Shown in pieces: positions 8,904-17,825 of a stretch of DNA of 64,000 bases. Position numbers and translations under genes: made by a program. The number at the start of each line of letters is the position of its first letter. The first letter of the stretch is position 1. The stretch is taken from NCBI RefSeq assembly GCF_028464145.1, contig NZ_JAQPCG010000004.1, forward strand, positions 62,001 through 126,000. The letters run 5' to 3'. Source of the stretch: Maribacter sp. PR1 (GTDB lineage: Bacteria; Bacteroidota; Bacteroidia; Flavobacteriales; Flavobacteriaceae). The notes beneath the pieces were generated by a model. It saw only the letters and a list, made by a program, of their open reading frames with translations. It searched no databases and was not told where the DNA came from.

Positions 8904-9260
8904 CTATTGTCCAATCCAAGTTTTTGCCTGTTCCTTATCTTTTAAATCGAAGTATTTCACTTCCGAACTTGTGAAGAAATCGGTGGCCTTGGCAGCCCAT
9001 TCCTGCCATTTTTTTTCGCCAACAAAAGCCATTTTCCCGTAGTCTGAAATATGGGCGGAATCGACTTTCAAATCGGCCCAAAGTCCTTCCAGCTCGTAAC
9101 CATGAAAATCTTCCATTTCAAAATAGAAATCGACCTTTTTGCCCTTGTCGACAATATCGTGGATAAGGGGATGTATTTTTTCTACGTCGTTCTTTGAAAT
9201 CTTACCGCTGATTTTTGCTGAAATCAAATTGTCTTTTTTTGTATTCAGTATCTGTACCAT
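8904..9260 (-). CDS. STAS/SpoIIAA-like domain protein
   Basis: 118 residues, soluble. The pattern ISAKISGKISKNDVEK followed by a hydrophobic strand (DFYFEMEDFHGYE) and a C-terminal helix fits the STAS/SpoIIAA-like family of small cytosolic proteins, which bind small ligands or partner proteins. It sits between the Fur-family regulator and the ZntA-type ATPase with no gap to the latter, so it may modulate or accompany the ATPase. No catalytic residues are evident. Confidence 0.75.
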   Translation of the reverse strand: MVQILNTKKDNLISAKISGKISKNDVEKIHPLIHDIVDKGKKVDFYFEMEDFHGYELEGLWADLKVDSAHISDYGKMAFVGEKKWQEWAAKATDFFTSSEVKYFDLKDKEQAKTWIGQ

Positions 9261-9322
9261 TGTTTTAAATTTTAAGGTTTTGCTTTTAAATTAACCATTG
9301 TAGCGATGCAACGGAAGTGCAT

Positions 9323-9739
9323 TTATTGTCCACTACACTTTTCGCAAATACCTTTGATGACCAAATTTGCATCTTCCGCTATAAACCCTTCCGGCAAATT
9401 TATATGAGGGATTTTATGTTCGGTCAGGCACACCGTTTCATCACAGTTCGCGCAATGAAAATGCAAATGCAGATCTTGGTCAAGTTCGCAGTTGCAACCA
9501 GGTTCACAGAGCGCATATTTGTGTATGCCCGTACCGTCATCTATTTGATGGACAACACCTTTTTCCTCAAAGGTTTTTAGGGTGCGGTAGAGCGTAGTCC
9601 TGTCGGATTTCGCAAAAGCGTTCTCGATATCCGTTAGGGCGACCGCAATTTCCTTTTCGGCCATATATTTATAGATCAGTATGCGCATAGCCGTAGGGCG
9701 TACACTTTTGCTTTCCAATGTTTTTTCAATTTCTTTCAT
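9323..9739 (-). CDS. Fur-family metalloregulator (Zur-like)
   Basis: 138 residues. The N-terminal winged helix has RPTAMRILIYKYM and the recognition segment SDRTTLYRTLKTFEEKG (about residues 45-61). The C-terminal part carries the metal motif HLHFHCANCDE (about 91-101) and a second CxxC near the end (CEKC), the structural zinc site of Fur/Zur proteins. Within a zinc/cadmium/cobalt efflux operon it most likely senses zinc or a related divalent metal, although Fur, Mur or peroxide sensing cannot be excluded from sequence alone. Its start overlaps the stop of the CDF gene by four bases (ATGA). Confidence 0.88.
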   Translation of the reverse strand: MKEIEKTLESKSVRPTAMRILIYKYMAEKEIAVALTDIENAFAKSDRTTLYRTLKTFEEKGVVHQIDDGTGIHKYALCEPGCNCELDQDLHLHFHCANCDETVCLTEHKIPHINLPEGFIAEDANLVIKGICEKCSGQ

Positions 9740-10374
9740 TTCCTATCGATGTTGTTTTTGATTCTTTGTGCCTTGGAAAAAGCTTCCCATCCCTCTTTTG
9801 CCGCGTAGGGTACTATCAATAATGCTGCAACCGGGTCGGCCCACCACCAGCCCAGCCATTTCACGAGCAATAAACCTATTAGGACTACTACGGTTTGATA
9901 CAGACAGATAAAAGTGTCCTTGGCATCTGCTAGCAGCGCGGGGCTATCCAGTTTATGCCCGTATTTTCTTTTATAATAGATCAAAATGGGGTTCACTGCC
10001 AAGGATATTATCAGTATTACAATACCTACCGTTGACCAAGATGCTGTTTCTTTACTTATTAGCTTTGATATGGAATCATAGGATATGAATACGCAGATGA
10101 GCGCAAAGGATATTGCGATTACGTATAGGGTTATCATTTTTCTTCGCTCTACACGCCTTTCGTCCAAACCCTTGATTTCGCCGTGCAATCGCCAGCCCAA
10201 AGTCCCTGCGCTTATGACTTCGATAGTGCTGTCCAATCCCCAGCCTATCAAAGCCGAGCTGTTTGCGGTAAATCCTGCAATGAGCGACACGACCACTTCG
10301 ATAATGTCATAGATAACATTCCATATCTGAAGGGTTCTTGCCTCTTTTAAGTTCTGTTTTCGTCCAGTATCCAT
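9736..10374 (-). CDS. CDF-like cation transporter (membrane domain only)
   Basis: 212 residues with about five or six transmembrane segments and the CDF-like pattern NSSALIGWGLDSTIE (about residues 38-52), where the Asp is the expected metal ligand, and a later LLADAKDT (about 139-146) with a second Asp pair. It ends after the membrane domain, so the usual cytoplasmic C-terminal metal-sensing domain is missing; such short forms are common in Bacteroidota. Likely exports Zn, Co or Cd by proton antiport. It lies three bases after the CzcB gene. Confidence 0.82.
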   Translation of the reverse strand: MDTGRKQNLKEARTLQIWNVIYDIIEVVVSLIAGFTANSSALIGWGLDSTIEVISAGTLGWRLHGEIKGLDERRVERRKMITLYVIAISFALICVFISYDSISKLISKETASWSTVGIVILIISLAVNPILIYYKRKYGHKLDSPALLADAKDTFICLYQTVVVLIGLLLVKWLGWWWADPVAALLIVPYAAKEGWEAFSKAQRIKNNIDRK

Positions 10375-10377
10375 AGT

Positions 10378-11574
10378 TTAATCATCGTGTTCGTTCTCCC
10401 CTTTTTTCATTTCCGCCATAAGGTAATAGGCATTGTTGAATGCGAATTTTGTGTCGGGTGTTACGGATTCCAACAAATCAATGGCCACCCAATCCCCATT
10501 GTTTGTGCCGGGTACTATTTCCAAGGGTTTGAAATGCCATGCCCCATCTACCTTTTCCGCAGTAAAAACAAAGGATTTTTCGCCATCCTTGGCAATCGCA
10601 CTTTCCGGCAACGCCATGGTTCGGGTATTGTCTATTTCGATACGCCCCTTGATGTACATACCGGGAATCAGGTCGCCCTCCTTGTTCTCTATCTCGGCGT
10701 GAACGTGTATCGCCTTGGGATCTTGTTCAAAAGTCTTGCTGACCGAATAGATTTCGGCGGTCAGTTCCCTTCCGGGAACGGACTGCACATTGAACCGTAC
10801 CGTTTGGCCTTCCCTGACCTTATCCACATCCTTTTCAAAGACCATCAAATCGGCATGGACATGGTGCGTATTGACGATTTGGAAAAGGTCGGTCTGCGGT
10901 TCTACGTACTGCCCCGTTTTTACTTCTACGCTCTGCACGAAGCCCTCAATGGGACTTTGCAAACTTATCCGCTGATAAATCGTACCGTCTCGCACTCCGG
11001 AAGTATTGATGTTGAACTGTTTTAACTGGGCTTCAAGTCCGTTGACCATGGCCTTGGAAGCCTGATAATCCGCCTCGGCCTTCTGGAAGTTCATCCCCGA
11101 ACCGACCCCGGCCTCATAAAGCCTTTTTTGGCGATTGTATTCCTTTTGCAAAAACTGGCTATTGCTGTACGCATTCAGGTAATCGGTCTGCTTCTGGATG
11201 ATATTGGGATGTGATAGGTAGGCCACTGTTTGGCCTTTGTTGACTTTATCGCCCTCGATGACCTCGATGGAAACCACGTTTGCACCCACTACGGAAGTAA
11301 TGGTCGCTTCGTTCTGTGGCGGTACTTCCAACTGCCCATTGGCCTCTATATAGCCGCTCATGTTTCTTTGTGCCAACGTATCGATCCTCATCTGCAACGC
11401 ATCGTATTGTTTTTCCGTCAGCATAACTTCCTCGCCTTCGTTTTCCCCGCGCCGCATTGCCGTTTCGGAATGTTGGCCCTCTGGGACGTTTTTTTCTTTG
11501 GAATCCCCACAGGCCGAAAGGCCCAAGAGCAATCCCATCGAGACCAGTACTGTATGTTTTACTATATTTTTCAT
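10378..11574 (-). CDS. czcB: RND efflux periplasmic adaptor (CzcB-like)
   Basis: 398 residues with an N-terminal lipoprotein signal (GLLLGLSACGDS). The adaptor order is visible: barrel-sandwich half (EVPPQNEATITSVVGANV), a long alpha-hairpin (about residues 115-190), the second half (LQSPIEGFVQSVEVKTGQYV), then the beta-barrel domain. It links the CzcA inner-membrane pump, here fused with its outer-membrane channel, across the periplasm. It is three bases after the CzcA-TolC stop. Confidence 0.88.
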   Translation of the reverse strand: MKNIVKHTVLVSMGLLLGLSACGDSKEKNVPEGQHSETAMRRGENEGEEVMLTEKQYDALQMRIDTLAQRNMSGYIEANGQLEVPPQNEATITSVVGANVVSIEVIEGDKVNKGQTVAYLSHPNIIQKQTDYLNAYSNSQFLQKEYNRQKRLYEAGVGSGMNFQKAEADYQASKAMVNGLEAQLKQFNINTSGVRDGTIYQRISLQSPIEGFVQSVEVKTGQYVEPQTDLFQIVNTHHVHADLMVFEKDVDKVREGQTVRFNVQSVPGRELTAEIYSVSKTFEQDPKAIHVHAEIENKEGDLIPGMYIKGRIEIDNTRTMALPESAIAKDGEKSFVFTAEKVDGAWHFKPLEIVPGTNNGDWVAIDLLESVTPDTKFAFNNAYYLMAEMKKGENEHDD

Positions 11575-11577
11575 CGT

Positions 11578-14500
11578 TTATAAGGTATAATATTGAAGTT
11601 CGAATACGGATTTCAAGTAATTGTCAAGTGCTTCCAAAGCGTCCATTTCGGTCTGTATGGCATCCCGGATGATCTGGGTAAAAGCGGCATAGTCCACCGC
11701 ACCTTCCGTATAGGCGAAAAGCGCACCTTTTCGCTGTTCCTTGGCGAGCGGAATGGCCTCGTCCCGATAGAACCGCCAAGAGCTTCGCCATTTTTGATAG
11801 GCGCGTAATGCCTGTGCGTACTCGGATCGCAGTTGTTGTTCTTTGAAAGCGGTATTGGTTTCGGCAATTTCCATTTCGAGTTTCGCCGCCTTTTTACGCC
11901 CTCGTTCGGGACCCGAGAACAGCGGAACCGATACACCTGCCTGATAGGTGTAAAAGCCGCTATCGCCATTTACCTTTTGAAGTCCGCCCTGAAGGTTAAG
12001 TTTGGGCAACAGATCGGCACGTGCGGCATTTAGCTCCGCTTCGGTTTCCGATAGGCGCATTTGCGAGAGCATCAGCCCTGGATGTTCCTGCAACTGAAAA
12101 TCTGTTCCCAAGACCGTAAGTCCGCTTTCGTTCAATTCGTTGGGAACGGTATAGGCCGTTTCAGAGACCAACCACAGGTTCAGGCGTTGCAGGGCAATTG
12201 CAAAATCGCTCTCCGCCTGTCGCAGTTTATTGTGAATCTGCAAGGCCTGATTTTTGGCCGAAGCGAATTCCAATCGCGATATGGCCTCTACTTCCAGATT
12301 GAGTTCAATGGCGGTCGAGAACCTTTGGTAGATAGAATCCAGTTCCTTGTACAATAGGAGTTTTTGTTTTGCCTGAAAGGTTTCCGACCAGGCTTTTTTC
12401 ACTTCCCGTTCCACTTGTAGTTCGGACAGGCCATAGGCCGCTTCCGCAAGCTGTACCCGCTGTTTTTGCAAGCGTTTTTTTGCACCGATGCCGAACAGGT
12501 CGATATTCTGCTGGCCTACACCTACGGTGGTATAAATGCCCTGACCATCGTTTATCTCCTCCCCGCCGGTAAAAACTTGGGTCTTGCCAAAATCGTATGC
12601 GTTCGCTTTCAGGGCGGTCTGTTTATCGATTTCAAGACGGTTGGTCTTCAGCAACGGAAAATTCTCCTTGGAAATGGCCACGGCCTGTTCCAAAGTAACG
12701 CTCGGCAATGAATCCTGTTGAATTTCCTGTGCGCCCATCATGCCCGAAGTAAACAATAAGCACACGACCGCGGTAGCCGCAATCCATTTTTTCTTGACCT
12801 TAAACGTTGTCGAACGCTTCTCCACCCATTGGTAGAATATGGGAAGGATGAACAGGGTCAATAAAGTGGATGTAATCAGGCCACCTATGACCACCGTTGC
12901 CAAGGGTCTTTGGACTTCCGCCCCGGCCGATGCGGAAATGGCCATGGGAAGGAAACCTAAAATATCGGTAAAGGCCGTTAACATTATGGGGCGTATCCTG
13001 CGTTTTGTACCTTCCGTGATACGGTCTTTAAGGTTGGTCACACCTTCTTCCTTCAGCTCATTGAGTCCGCTGATCATGACGAGGCCGTTAAGCACTGCCA
13101 CCCCAAAGAGCACGATAAAACCGACCCCTGCGGAAATGCTAAAGGGCATATCGCGGAGCCATAGGGCAAAAACCCCGCCTATGGTCGCCATTGGGATGGC
13201 GAGATAGATCATGAATGTCTGGGGAAGGGATTTAAGCGCAAAATAGATAAGGATAAAAATAAGTAGCAACGCTATGGGAACGACCGTCTGCAGTTTTTTG
13301 CTGGCACGTTCCAAATTTTCAAAAGCCCCGCCATAGCGAATGAAGTAGCCGGATGGAAGCTCAAGTTGCGCATCCAGCTTTTGCTTGATTTCATTGACCA
13401 GCGATTCTACGTCACGCCCCCTGACGTTCACGCCTACATACGTCCTTCGGTTGGTGTTGTCGCGGCTTATCTGCATCGGCCCCGGTCGGTATTCGATGTT
13501 GGCGAGTTCACGTAGGGGAATTTGGCTGCCATTGGGCAGATTGATGAACAGGTTGCGCACATCGTCTATATCCCTGCGGTTGGCCTCGGTCAGTCTGACC
13601 ACCATATCGAAGCGTTTTTCGCCTTCAAAAATGACACCTGCGCTTCTTCCCGCAAAGGCCGTTTGCACTGCATTGTTCAGTTGGCTGATGCTGACCCCGT
13701 ACTGCGCAATCTTGCTACGGTCATATAGAATGGTCATTTGGGGCAGTCCGGTCGTAGCTTCGGCCCGCATATCGCCTATGCCGGGCGTGCCTGCGATGAT
13801 CTTGGTAACTTCCTCGGCTTTCGCGGCAAGCATATCGATATCCTCTCCATAGATTTTTATGGCCACGTCCTCGCGGATACCTTCCAAAAGTTCATTGAAA
13901 CGCATCTCGATGGGCTGCGTAAACTCATAGTTCACTCCCGGAACGATACTCACGGCTTCCTTCATTTTCTCGATGAGTTCGTCTTTGGACCCGGCACTTG
14001 TCCATTCATCCTTTGGTTTTAGTATCACGAAGACATCCGCGAAATCAAAGGGCATGGGGTCGGTGGGTACTTCGGCCACGCCGATACGGCTTACTATCTT
14101 CTCCACTTCGGGAAACTCGGCCTTTACGATACGTTCGATTTTCGTGGTGGTCTCGATGGTTTCCGTTAGGGAACTTCCCGGTTGAAGGATTGCGTGAAAG
14201 GCGATGTCGCCCTCATCCAATTGGGGGATGAACTCGCCCCCCATACGGGTAAACGTAAAAACGGCCAGCGCAAAAATCCCCAAAGCAACCGCTACGACGA
14301 TTTTACTTTTATGAAGCGATTTCATTAACAATGGTTCGTATTTGCGTTCTATCCAATGCACGAACCTATCGCCGTAGGATGCCTTATCGGATTTCGGTGC
14401 CTTGATGAACAAGGCGGACATCATCGGAACGTAGGTCAAACAGAGTACCATAGCCCCTAACATTGCAAAGATGAACGTTAATGCCATCGGCTGGAACATT

Positions 14501-15939
14501 TTGCCCTCGACCCCTTCTAGGGCGAGGATGGGAAGGAAAACGATCAGTATGATGAGTTGCCCGAAAAATGCGGCGTTCATCATTTTTTTGGATGCGTTGG
14601 CCGCTATTCCATCCTTTTCTTCCCTCGGGATATCCAGCGCGCTATTCCCGTTTTCCGCTTTCTTTTTCCTTGCGTAACCGTACATCATGAAAACGGTGCT
14701 TTCGACAATAATGACCGCCCCATCCACGATGATACCGAAGTCGATGGCCCCCAGACTCATCAGGTTTGCCCATACATCAAAAACGTTCATCAGGATAAAA
14801 GCGAACAACAGGGACAGCGGAATCGTAGATGCCACGATAAGCCCTCCGCGCCAATTGCCCAATAGGAACACCAAAACAAAAATCACGATAAGGGCACCTT
14901 CGATAAGGTTGTTCCTGACCGTTCCGGTCGTTTTGGCAATAAGTTTGCTTCTGTCGAGCAAAGGTTCGATACGAACTCCCTCCGGAAGGGATTTTTGTAT
15001 TTGTTCCATTCTGCCTTTGACATTTTCAATAACATCATTAGAGTTGGCACCTTTGAGCATCATGACCAATCCGCCGACTACCTCGCCCTGCCCGTCTTGG
15101 GTCAATGCACCATAGCGCACCGCAGCACCATATTGAACGGTGGCCACATCTTTGATGGTAATGGGTACACCGTTGCTGTTCTTAATGACGATTTTTTTGA
15201 TGTCATCGAGGTTGCGGGCCAGTCCTTCGCCACGGATGAAATTGGCTTTGCGGTTCTTCTCTATGTAAGCACCGCCCGTATTCTGGTTGTTCAATTCAAG
15301 GGCTTCGAAAACATCGCCGATGGTAAGGTTGATCGCCTTAAGTTCATTGGGGTCGATGGCCACTTCGAACTGTTTTATCTTGCCACCGATGGCATTAATC
15401 TCTACCACCCCCGGCACCATTGCCATCTGGCGTTGTACGATCCAATCCTGCATAGTCCGAAGATCCGTGATGGAATATTTTTCCTTAAAATCAGGCTCTA
15501 CCTTTAGGGTATATTGATAGATTTCCCCCAAGCCCGTGGTAATGGGACCCATAGATGGTTGTCCAAGACCTTCGGGAATCTGCTCACGCACTTCGGTCAG
15601 CTTTTCGGAAACCAATTGCCTAGGTAGGTAAGTGCCCATATCATCATCGAAAACGATGGTAACTACCGAAAGCCCAAAACGCGAAATGGAACGGATTTCC
15701 TTGACATTGGGAAGATTGCTCATCGCGATCTCTACGGGATAGGTCACGAACTGCTCGATATCCTCGGTTCCCAAATTGGGCGATTGTGTGATGACCTGCA
15801 CCTGATTGTTGGTTATGTCCGGCACGGCATCGATGGGTACTTGGGTCATGCTCCATATGCCCGCACCTACAAGGGCAAGCGTGAGCAGACCGATAATGAA
15901 TTTGTTATTGATCGAGAAATCAATGATTTTGTTGATCAT
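11578..15939 (-). CDS. czcA: CzcA heavy-metal RND pump fused to a TolC-like outer-membrane factor
   Basis: 1453 residues from the ATG at 15939 (MINKIIDFSINNKF); a longer frame opens at 16032 but its first 31 residues do not look like an RND start. Residues 1 to about 1040 are a full RND permease of the heavy-metal class, with PIDAVPDITNNQVQV near residue 40, the proton-relay segment (GAIDFGIIVDGAVI), and a terminal membrane bundle. After an internal hydrophobic segment (WIAATAVVCLLFTSGMMGAQE, about 1050-1070) that looks like a retained signal peptide, residues about 1070-1453 have the coiled-coil TolC organisation (SLPSVTLEQAVAISKENFPLL). Pump and exit duct are thus one gene. Expected substrates are Zn, Cd and Co. 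It follows the DUF6660 gene and precedes czcB. Confidence 0.9.
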   Translation of the reverse strand: MINKIIDFSINNKFIIGLLTLALVGAGIWSMTQVPIDAVPDITNNQVQVITQSPNLGTEDIEQFVTYPVEIAMSNLPNVKEIRSISRFGLSVVTIVFDDDMGTYLPRQLVSEKLTEVREQIPEGLGQPSMGPITTGLGEIYQYTLKVEPDFKEKYSITDLRTMQDWIVQRQMAMVPGVVEINAIGGKIKQFEVAIDPNELKAINLTIGDVFEALELNNQNTGGAYIEKNRKANFIRGEGLARNLDDIKKIVIKNSNGVPITIKDVATVQYGAAVRYGALTQDGQGEVVGGLVMMLKGANSNDVIENVKGRMEQIQKSLPEGVRIEPLLDRSKLIAKTTGTVRNNLIEGALIVIFVLVFLLGNWRGGLIVASTIPLSLLFAFILMNVFDVWANLMSLGAIDFGIIVDGAVIIVESTVFMMYGYARKKKAENGNSALDIPREEKDGIAANASKKMMNAAFFGQLIILIVFLPILALEGVEGKMFQPMALTFIFAMLGAMVLCLTYVPMMSALFIKAPKSDKASYGDRFVHWIERKYEPLLMKSLHKSKIVVAVALGIFALAVFTFTRMGGEFIPQLDEGDIAFHAILQPGSSLTETIETTTKIERIVKAEFPEVEKIVSRIGVAEVPTDPMPFDFADVFVILKPKDEWTSAGSKDELIEKMKEAVSIVPGVNYEFTQPIEMRFNELLEGIREDVAIKIYGEDIDMLAAKAEEVTKIIAGTPGIGDMRAEATTGLPQMTILYDRSKIAQYGVSISQLNNAVQTAFAGRSAGVIFEGEKRFDMVVRLTEANRRDIDDVRNLFINLPNGSQIPLRELANIEYRPGPMQISRDNTNRRTYVGVNVRGRDVESLVNEIKQKLDAQLELPSGYFIRYGGAFENLERASKKLQTVVPIALLLIFILIYFALKSLPQTFMIYLAIPMATIGGVFALWLRDMPFSISAGVGFIVLFGVAVLNGLVMISGLNELKEEGVTNLKDRITEGTKRRIRPIMLTAFTDILGFLPMAISASAGAEVQRPLATVVIGGLITSTLLTLFILPIFYQWVEKRSTTFKVKKKWIAATAVVCLLFTSGMMGAQEIQQDSLPSVTLEQAVAISKENFPLLKTNRLEIDKQTALKANAYDFGKTQVFTGGEEINDGQGIYTTVGVGQQNIDLFGIGAKKRLQKQRVQLAEAAYGLSELQVEREVKKAWSETFQAKQKLLLYKELDSIYQRFSTAIELNLEVEAISRLEFASAKNQALQIHNKLRQAESDFAIALQRLNLWLVSETAYTVPNELNESGLTVLGTDFQLQEHPGLMLSQMRLSETEAELNAARADLLPKLNLQGGLQKVNGDSGFYTYQAGVSVPLFSGPERGRKKAAKLEMEIAETNTAFKEQQLRSEYAQALRAYQKWRSSWRFYRDEAIPLAKEQRKGALFAYTEGAVDYAAFTQIIRDAIQTEMDALEALDNYLKSVFELQYYTL

Positions 15940-16062
15940 GGATAAGGGTATTAATTCAGTTATAATTTGCGTCAGGTGTATCGCCAAAATGCTACACGCG
16001 ACATTGACATATCCCAAAAAGGAATACATCAAAACAGGATATAGCTATCCTATAAAACTGAA

Positions 16063-16371
16063 TTATGCCCGTGGTGGCTGTAAAAGGGAAAGTGAAATAT
16101 CCTTGCCCAAACTGTCGAAATGGGCAAAATTAACTAGCGAAATAACAGGCTGGATGGGTTCAAAAATCGCCAAACGGAAATCGATGGTGTGCGAATGACA
16201 GCAGTGGCATTGGCAGAAAGGGGAACACAGTTCGCAATCTTGGCCGTGCTCGCCATCGTAGTCCATTACAGTAACGACCTGTGTGCCATCTTCAACAGCA
16301 CTGGCATCGCTACAAGGCACAAAATTGAGTGCCAGAAAGTAGATGGATAATATGATTGCCAAAAATTTCAC
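16063..16371 (-). CDS. DUF6660-like exported Cys/His-rich protein
   Basis: 102 residues starting at GTG (16371). An N-terminal signal peptide (FLAIILSIYFLALNFVPC) is followed by a short mature region with the metal-ligand cluster GQDCELCSPFCQCHCCHSH (about residues 49-67). It resembles small DUF6660 proteins found beside CzcA in flavobacteria. The Cys/His density and position at the head of the efflux operon suggest a periplasmic metal buffer or donor, but no function is established. It is 123 bases before the CzcA ATG. A -7 box ends only four bases before its GTG. The first-gene role mirrors the HYC_CC_PP protein ahead of cusA. Confidence 0.72.
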   Translation of the reverse strand: MKFLAIILSIYFLALNFVPCSDASAVEDGTQVVTVMDYDGEHGQDCELCSPFCQCHCCHSHTIDFRLAIFEPIQPVISLVNFAHFDSLGKDISLSLLQPPRA

Positions 16372-16375
16372 GATG

Positions 16376-16383
16376 CAAAGATA
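16376..16383 (-). promoter_or_regulatory. Predicted -7 box of the czc operon
   Basis: Reverse-strand TATCTTTG matches TAnnTTTG exactly and ends four bases before the GTG of the DUF6660 gene, so transcription would start at or next to the start codon. No TTTG lies at the ideal spacing; the nearest are at about 14 (TTG) and 25 bases. Confidence 0.45.
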
Positions 16384-16395
16384 AAAGAATTATAG

Positions 16396-16410
16396 TGCAA
16401 CTGTGTTGCA
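16396..16410. promoter_or_regulatory. Candidate operator, inverted repeat TGCAAC-TGT-GTTGCA
   Basis: A perfect 6-3-6 inverted repeat (TGCAACTGTGTTGCA) immediately upstream of the -7 box of the czc operon. The operon encodes its own Fur-family regulator, so this is the best candidate for its binding site. A TGCAAC half-site recurs at 9307-9312 in the gap upstream of the STAS gene. Confidence 0.5.
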
Positions 16411-16485
16411 AAGGAGTCATGGAAAAAGGGCAACGTTCGTAACACCGCTCTTAATTTAGAATATTAGACATTAAATGTAAAAACT

Positions 16486-17757
16486 TTAGTCATTAGCGCT
16501 TATCCGCCAAATCGTATGCGTTTTATCATCGGTTACCAATAATGAGCCATCTTGAGTGACTATGGCACCTACCGGCCTACCGTATACTTCGTCCTCTTGG
16601 GGATCGACGATAAAACCGGTCAGAAAATCCTCTTCGGGCCCGGATGGCTTTCCGTTTTCAAAGGGGATATAGATGATCCGATATCCCGATAGTTTCTTTT
16701 TGTTCCAAGAGCCATGTTGCACGACAAACGCCCCACCGTTATATTTTTCCGGGAAACTATTTCCGTCATAAAAGACCAATCCTAAGGAAGCGGTGTGCGA
16801 TTTTAGGGCATAATCGGGAATCAAGGCTTCGCCCCTTCTCGTGGGTTGTTCGATTTTAACTCTCGGATCTTGATGTCCGAAGTAGGTATAGGGCCATCCG
16901 TAAAAACCATCTTCTTGAACGCTGGTCAGATAGTCGGGTACCAGAAAGTTGCCTAATCCGTCGCGCTCGTTGACCACCGTCCATAGAACTTTTGTTTCGG
17001 GTTCCCAGTCCATCCCAACGGGATTTCGAAGACCAGAAGCAAATACTTCCAATTCGGAACCATCGATATTGCAGCGTAAAATGTTAGCCTTCAGCAATTC
17101 TTTTTCTATACCTTTCTCAGCAATATTGCTCCCACTTCCCACAGCCATATAGATTTTAGATTCGTCTCCGTTCGTTATGATGTTTCGGGTCCAATGTTGA
17201 TTGACTTTTCCGGCTGGTAGCGTTGCTATTTTTTCTCCTTTGGCTGCAATGCTCAGTTGTCCTTCTTTATACTTATATCGCATCAATGCATCGGTATTCG
17301 CCACATAAAAAGAATCTCCAATAAGCAGCATACCGAAAGGTTGGTTTAAGCCATCGTGAAGAAAGGTTTCCCGGACATCGGGCATTCCATCGTTATCGGT
17401 ATCGCGGAGCAGGGTAATCAGGTCGGCACTGTTTGACAGGTTCTTTGATTTACCGGCACCGATAAGCCATGCCCCTATCTGCTTGAAAACTCCGTAATTG
17501 GAATTGCTCTGGGCCACGAGAATATCGCCGTTGGGAAGCTCGTACAACCAACGTGGGTTTTCAAAGCCATCGGCGTATTTGGTAACGGTAAAACCTTCCG
17601 GTGCTTTGGGCGTCCTTCCGTTTTCCCAGCCTAGAACATTTGAAAAGTTCGAAACGGATTTCGTAGCGAACGGTTCTGGAAGTGAATCTATCGCTTTATC
17701 CTGTCCCAAGCCGTAGGCGGATATAATAAGGCTAAAAAATACTGCTAAAGTTCTCAT
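16486..17757 (-). CDS. Sorbosone dehydrogenase-family quinoprotein
   Basis: 423 residues with a signal peptide (LAVFFSLIISAYGLGQ). The mature protein is a six-bladed propeller of the soluble PQQ sugar dehydrogenase class: GFENPRWLYELPNGDILVAQ near residue 65, MAVGSGSN about 200, SGLRNPVGMDW about 240 and a C-terminal RPVGAIVTQDGSLLVTDD. It is expected to oxidise an aldose or sorbosone-like sugar in the periplasm with PQQ. No PQQ synthesis genes are in the window. It stands alone between the czc and copper-chaperone genes; connection to metal handling is unclear. Confidence 0.85.
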   Translation of the reverse strand: MRTLAVFFSLIISAYGLGQDKAIDSLPEPFATKSVSNFSNVLGWENGRTPKAPEGFTVTKYADGFENPRWLYELPNGDILVAQSNSNYGVFKQIGAWLIGAGKSKNLSNSADLITLLRDTDNDGMPDVRETFLHDGLNQPFGMLLIGDSFYVANTDALMRYKYKEGQLSIAAKGEKIATLPAGKVNQHWTRNIITNGDESKIYMAVGSGSNIAEKGIEKELLKANILRCNIDGSELEVFASGLRNPVGMDWEPETKVLWTVVNERDGLGNFLVPDYLTSVQEDGFYGWPYTYFGHQDPRVKIEQPTRRGEALIPDYALKSHTASLGLVFYDGNSFPEKYNGGAFVVQHGSWNKKKLSGYRIIYIPFENGKPSGPEEDFLTGFIVDPQEDEVYGRPVGAIVTQDGSLLVTDDKTHTIWRISAND

Positions 17758-17825
17758 AATGTTCGAATTTGATTGTTGATAGTCAAATCAAAATCAACCT
17801 TCCTTGTTTTCCAAGACTAATCTTG

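Noticed and set aside
12839-15517. Several long frames on the + strand inside the CzcA gene
   Set aside because: They are shadows of the high-GC coding sequence on the opposite strand with no domain likeness.
15940-16032. Extended N-terminus for the CzcA-TolC fusion
   Set aside because: The additional 31 residues do not match an RND start, while MINKIIDFSINNKF at 15939 is typical.
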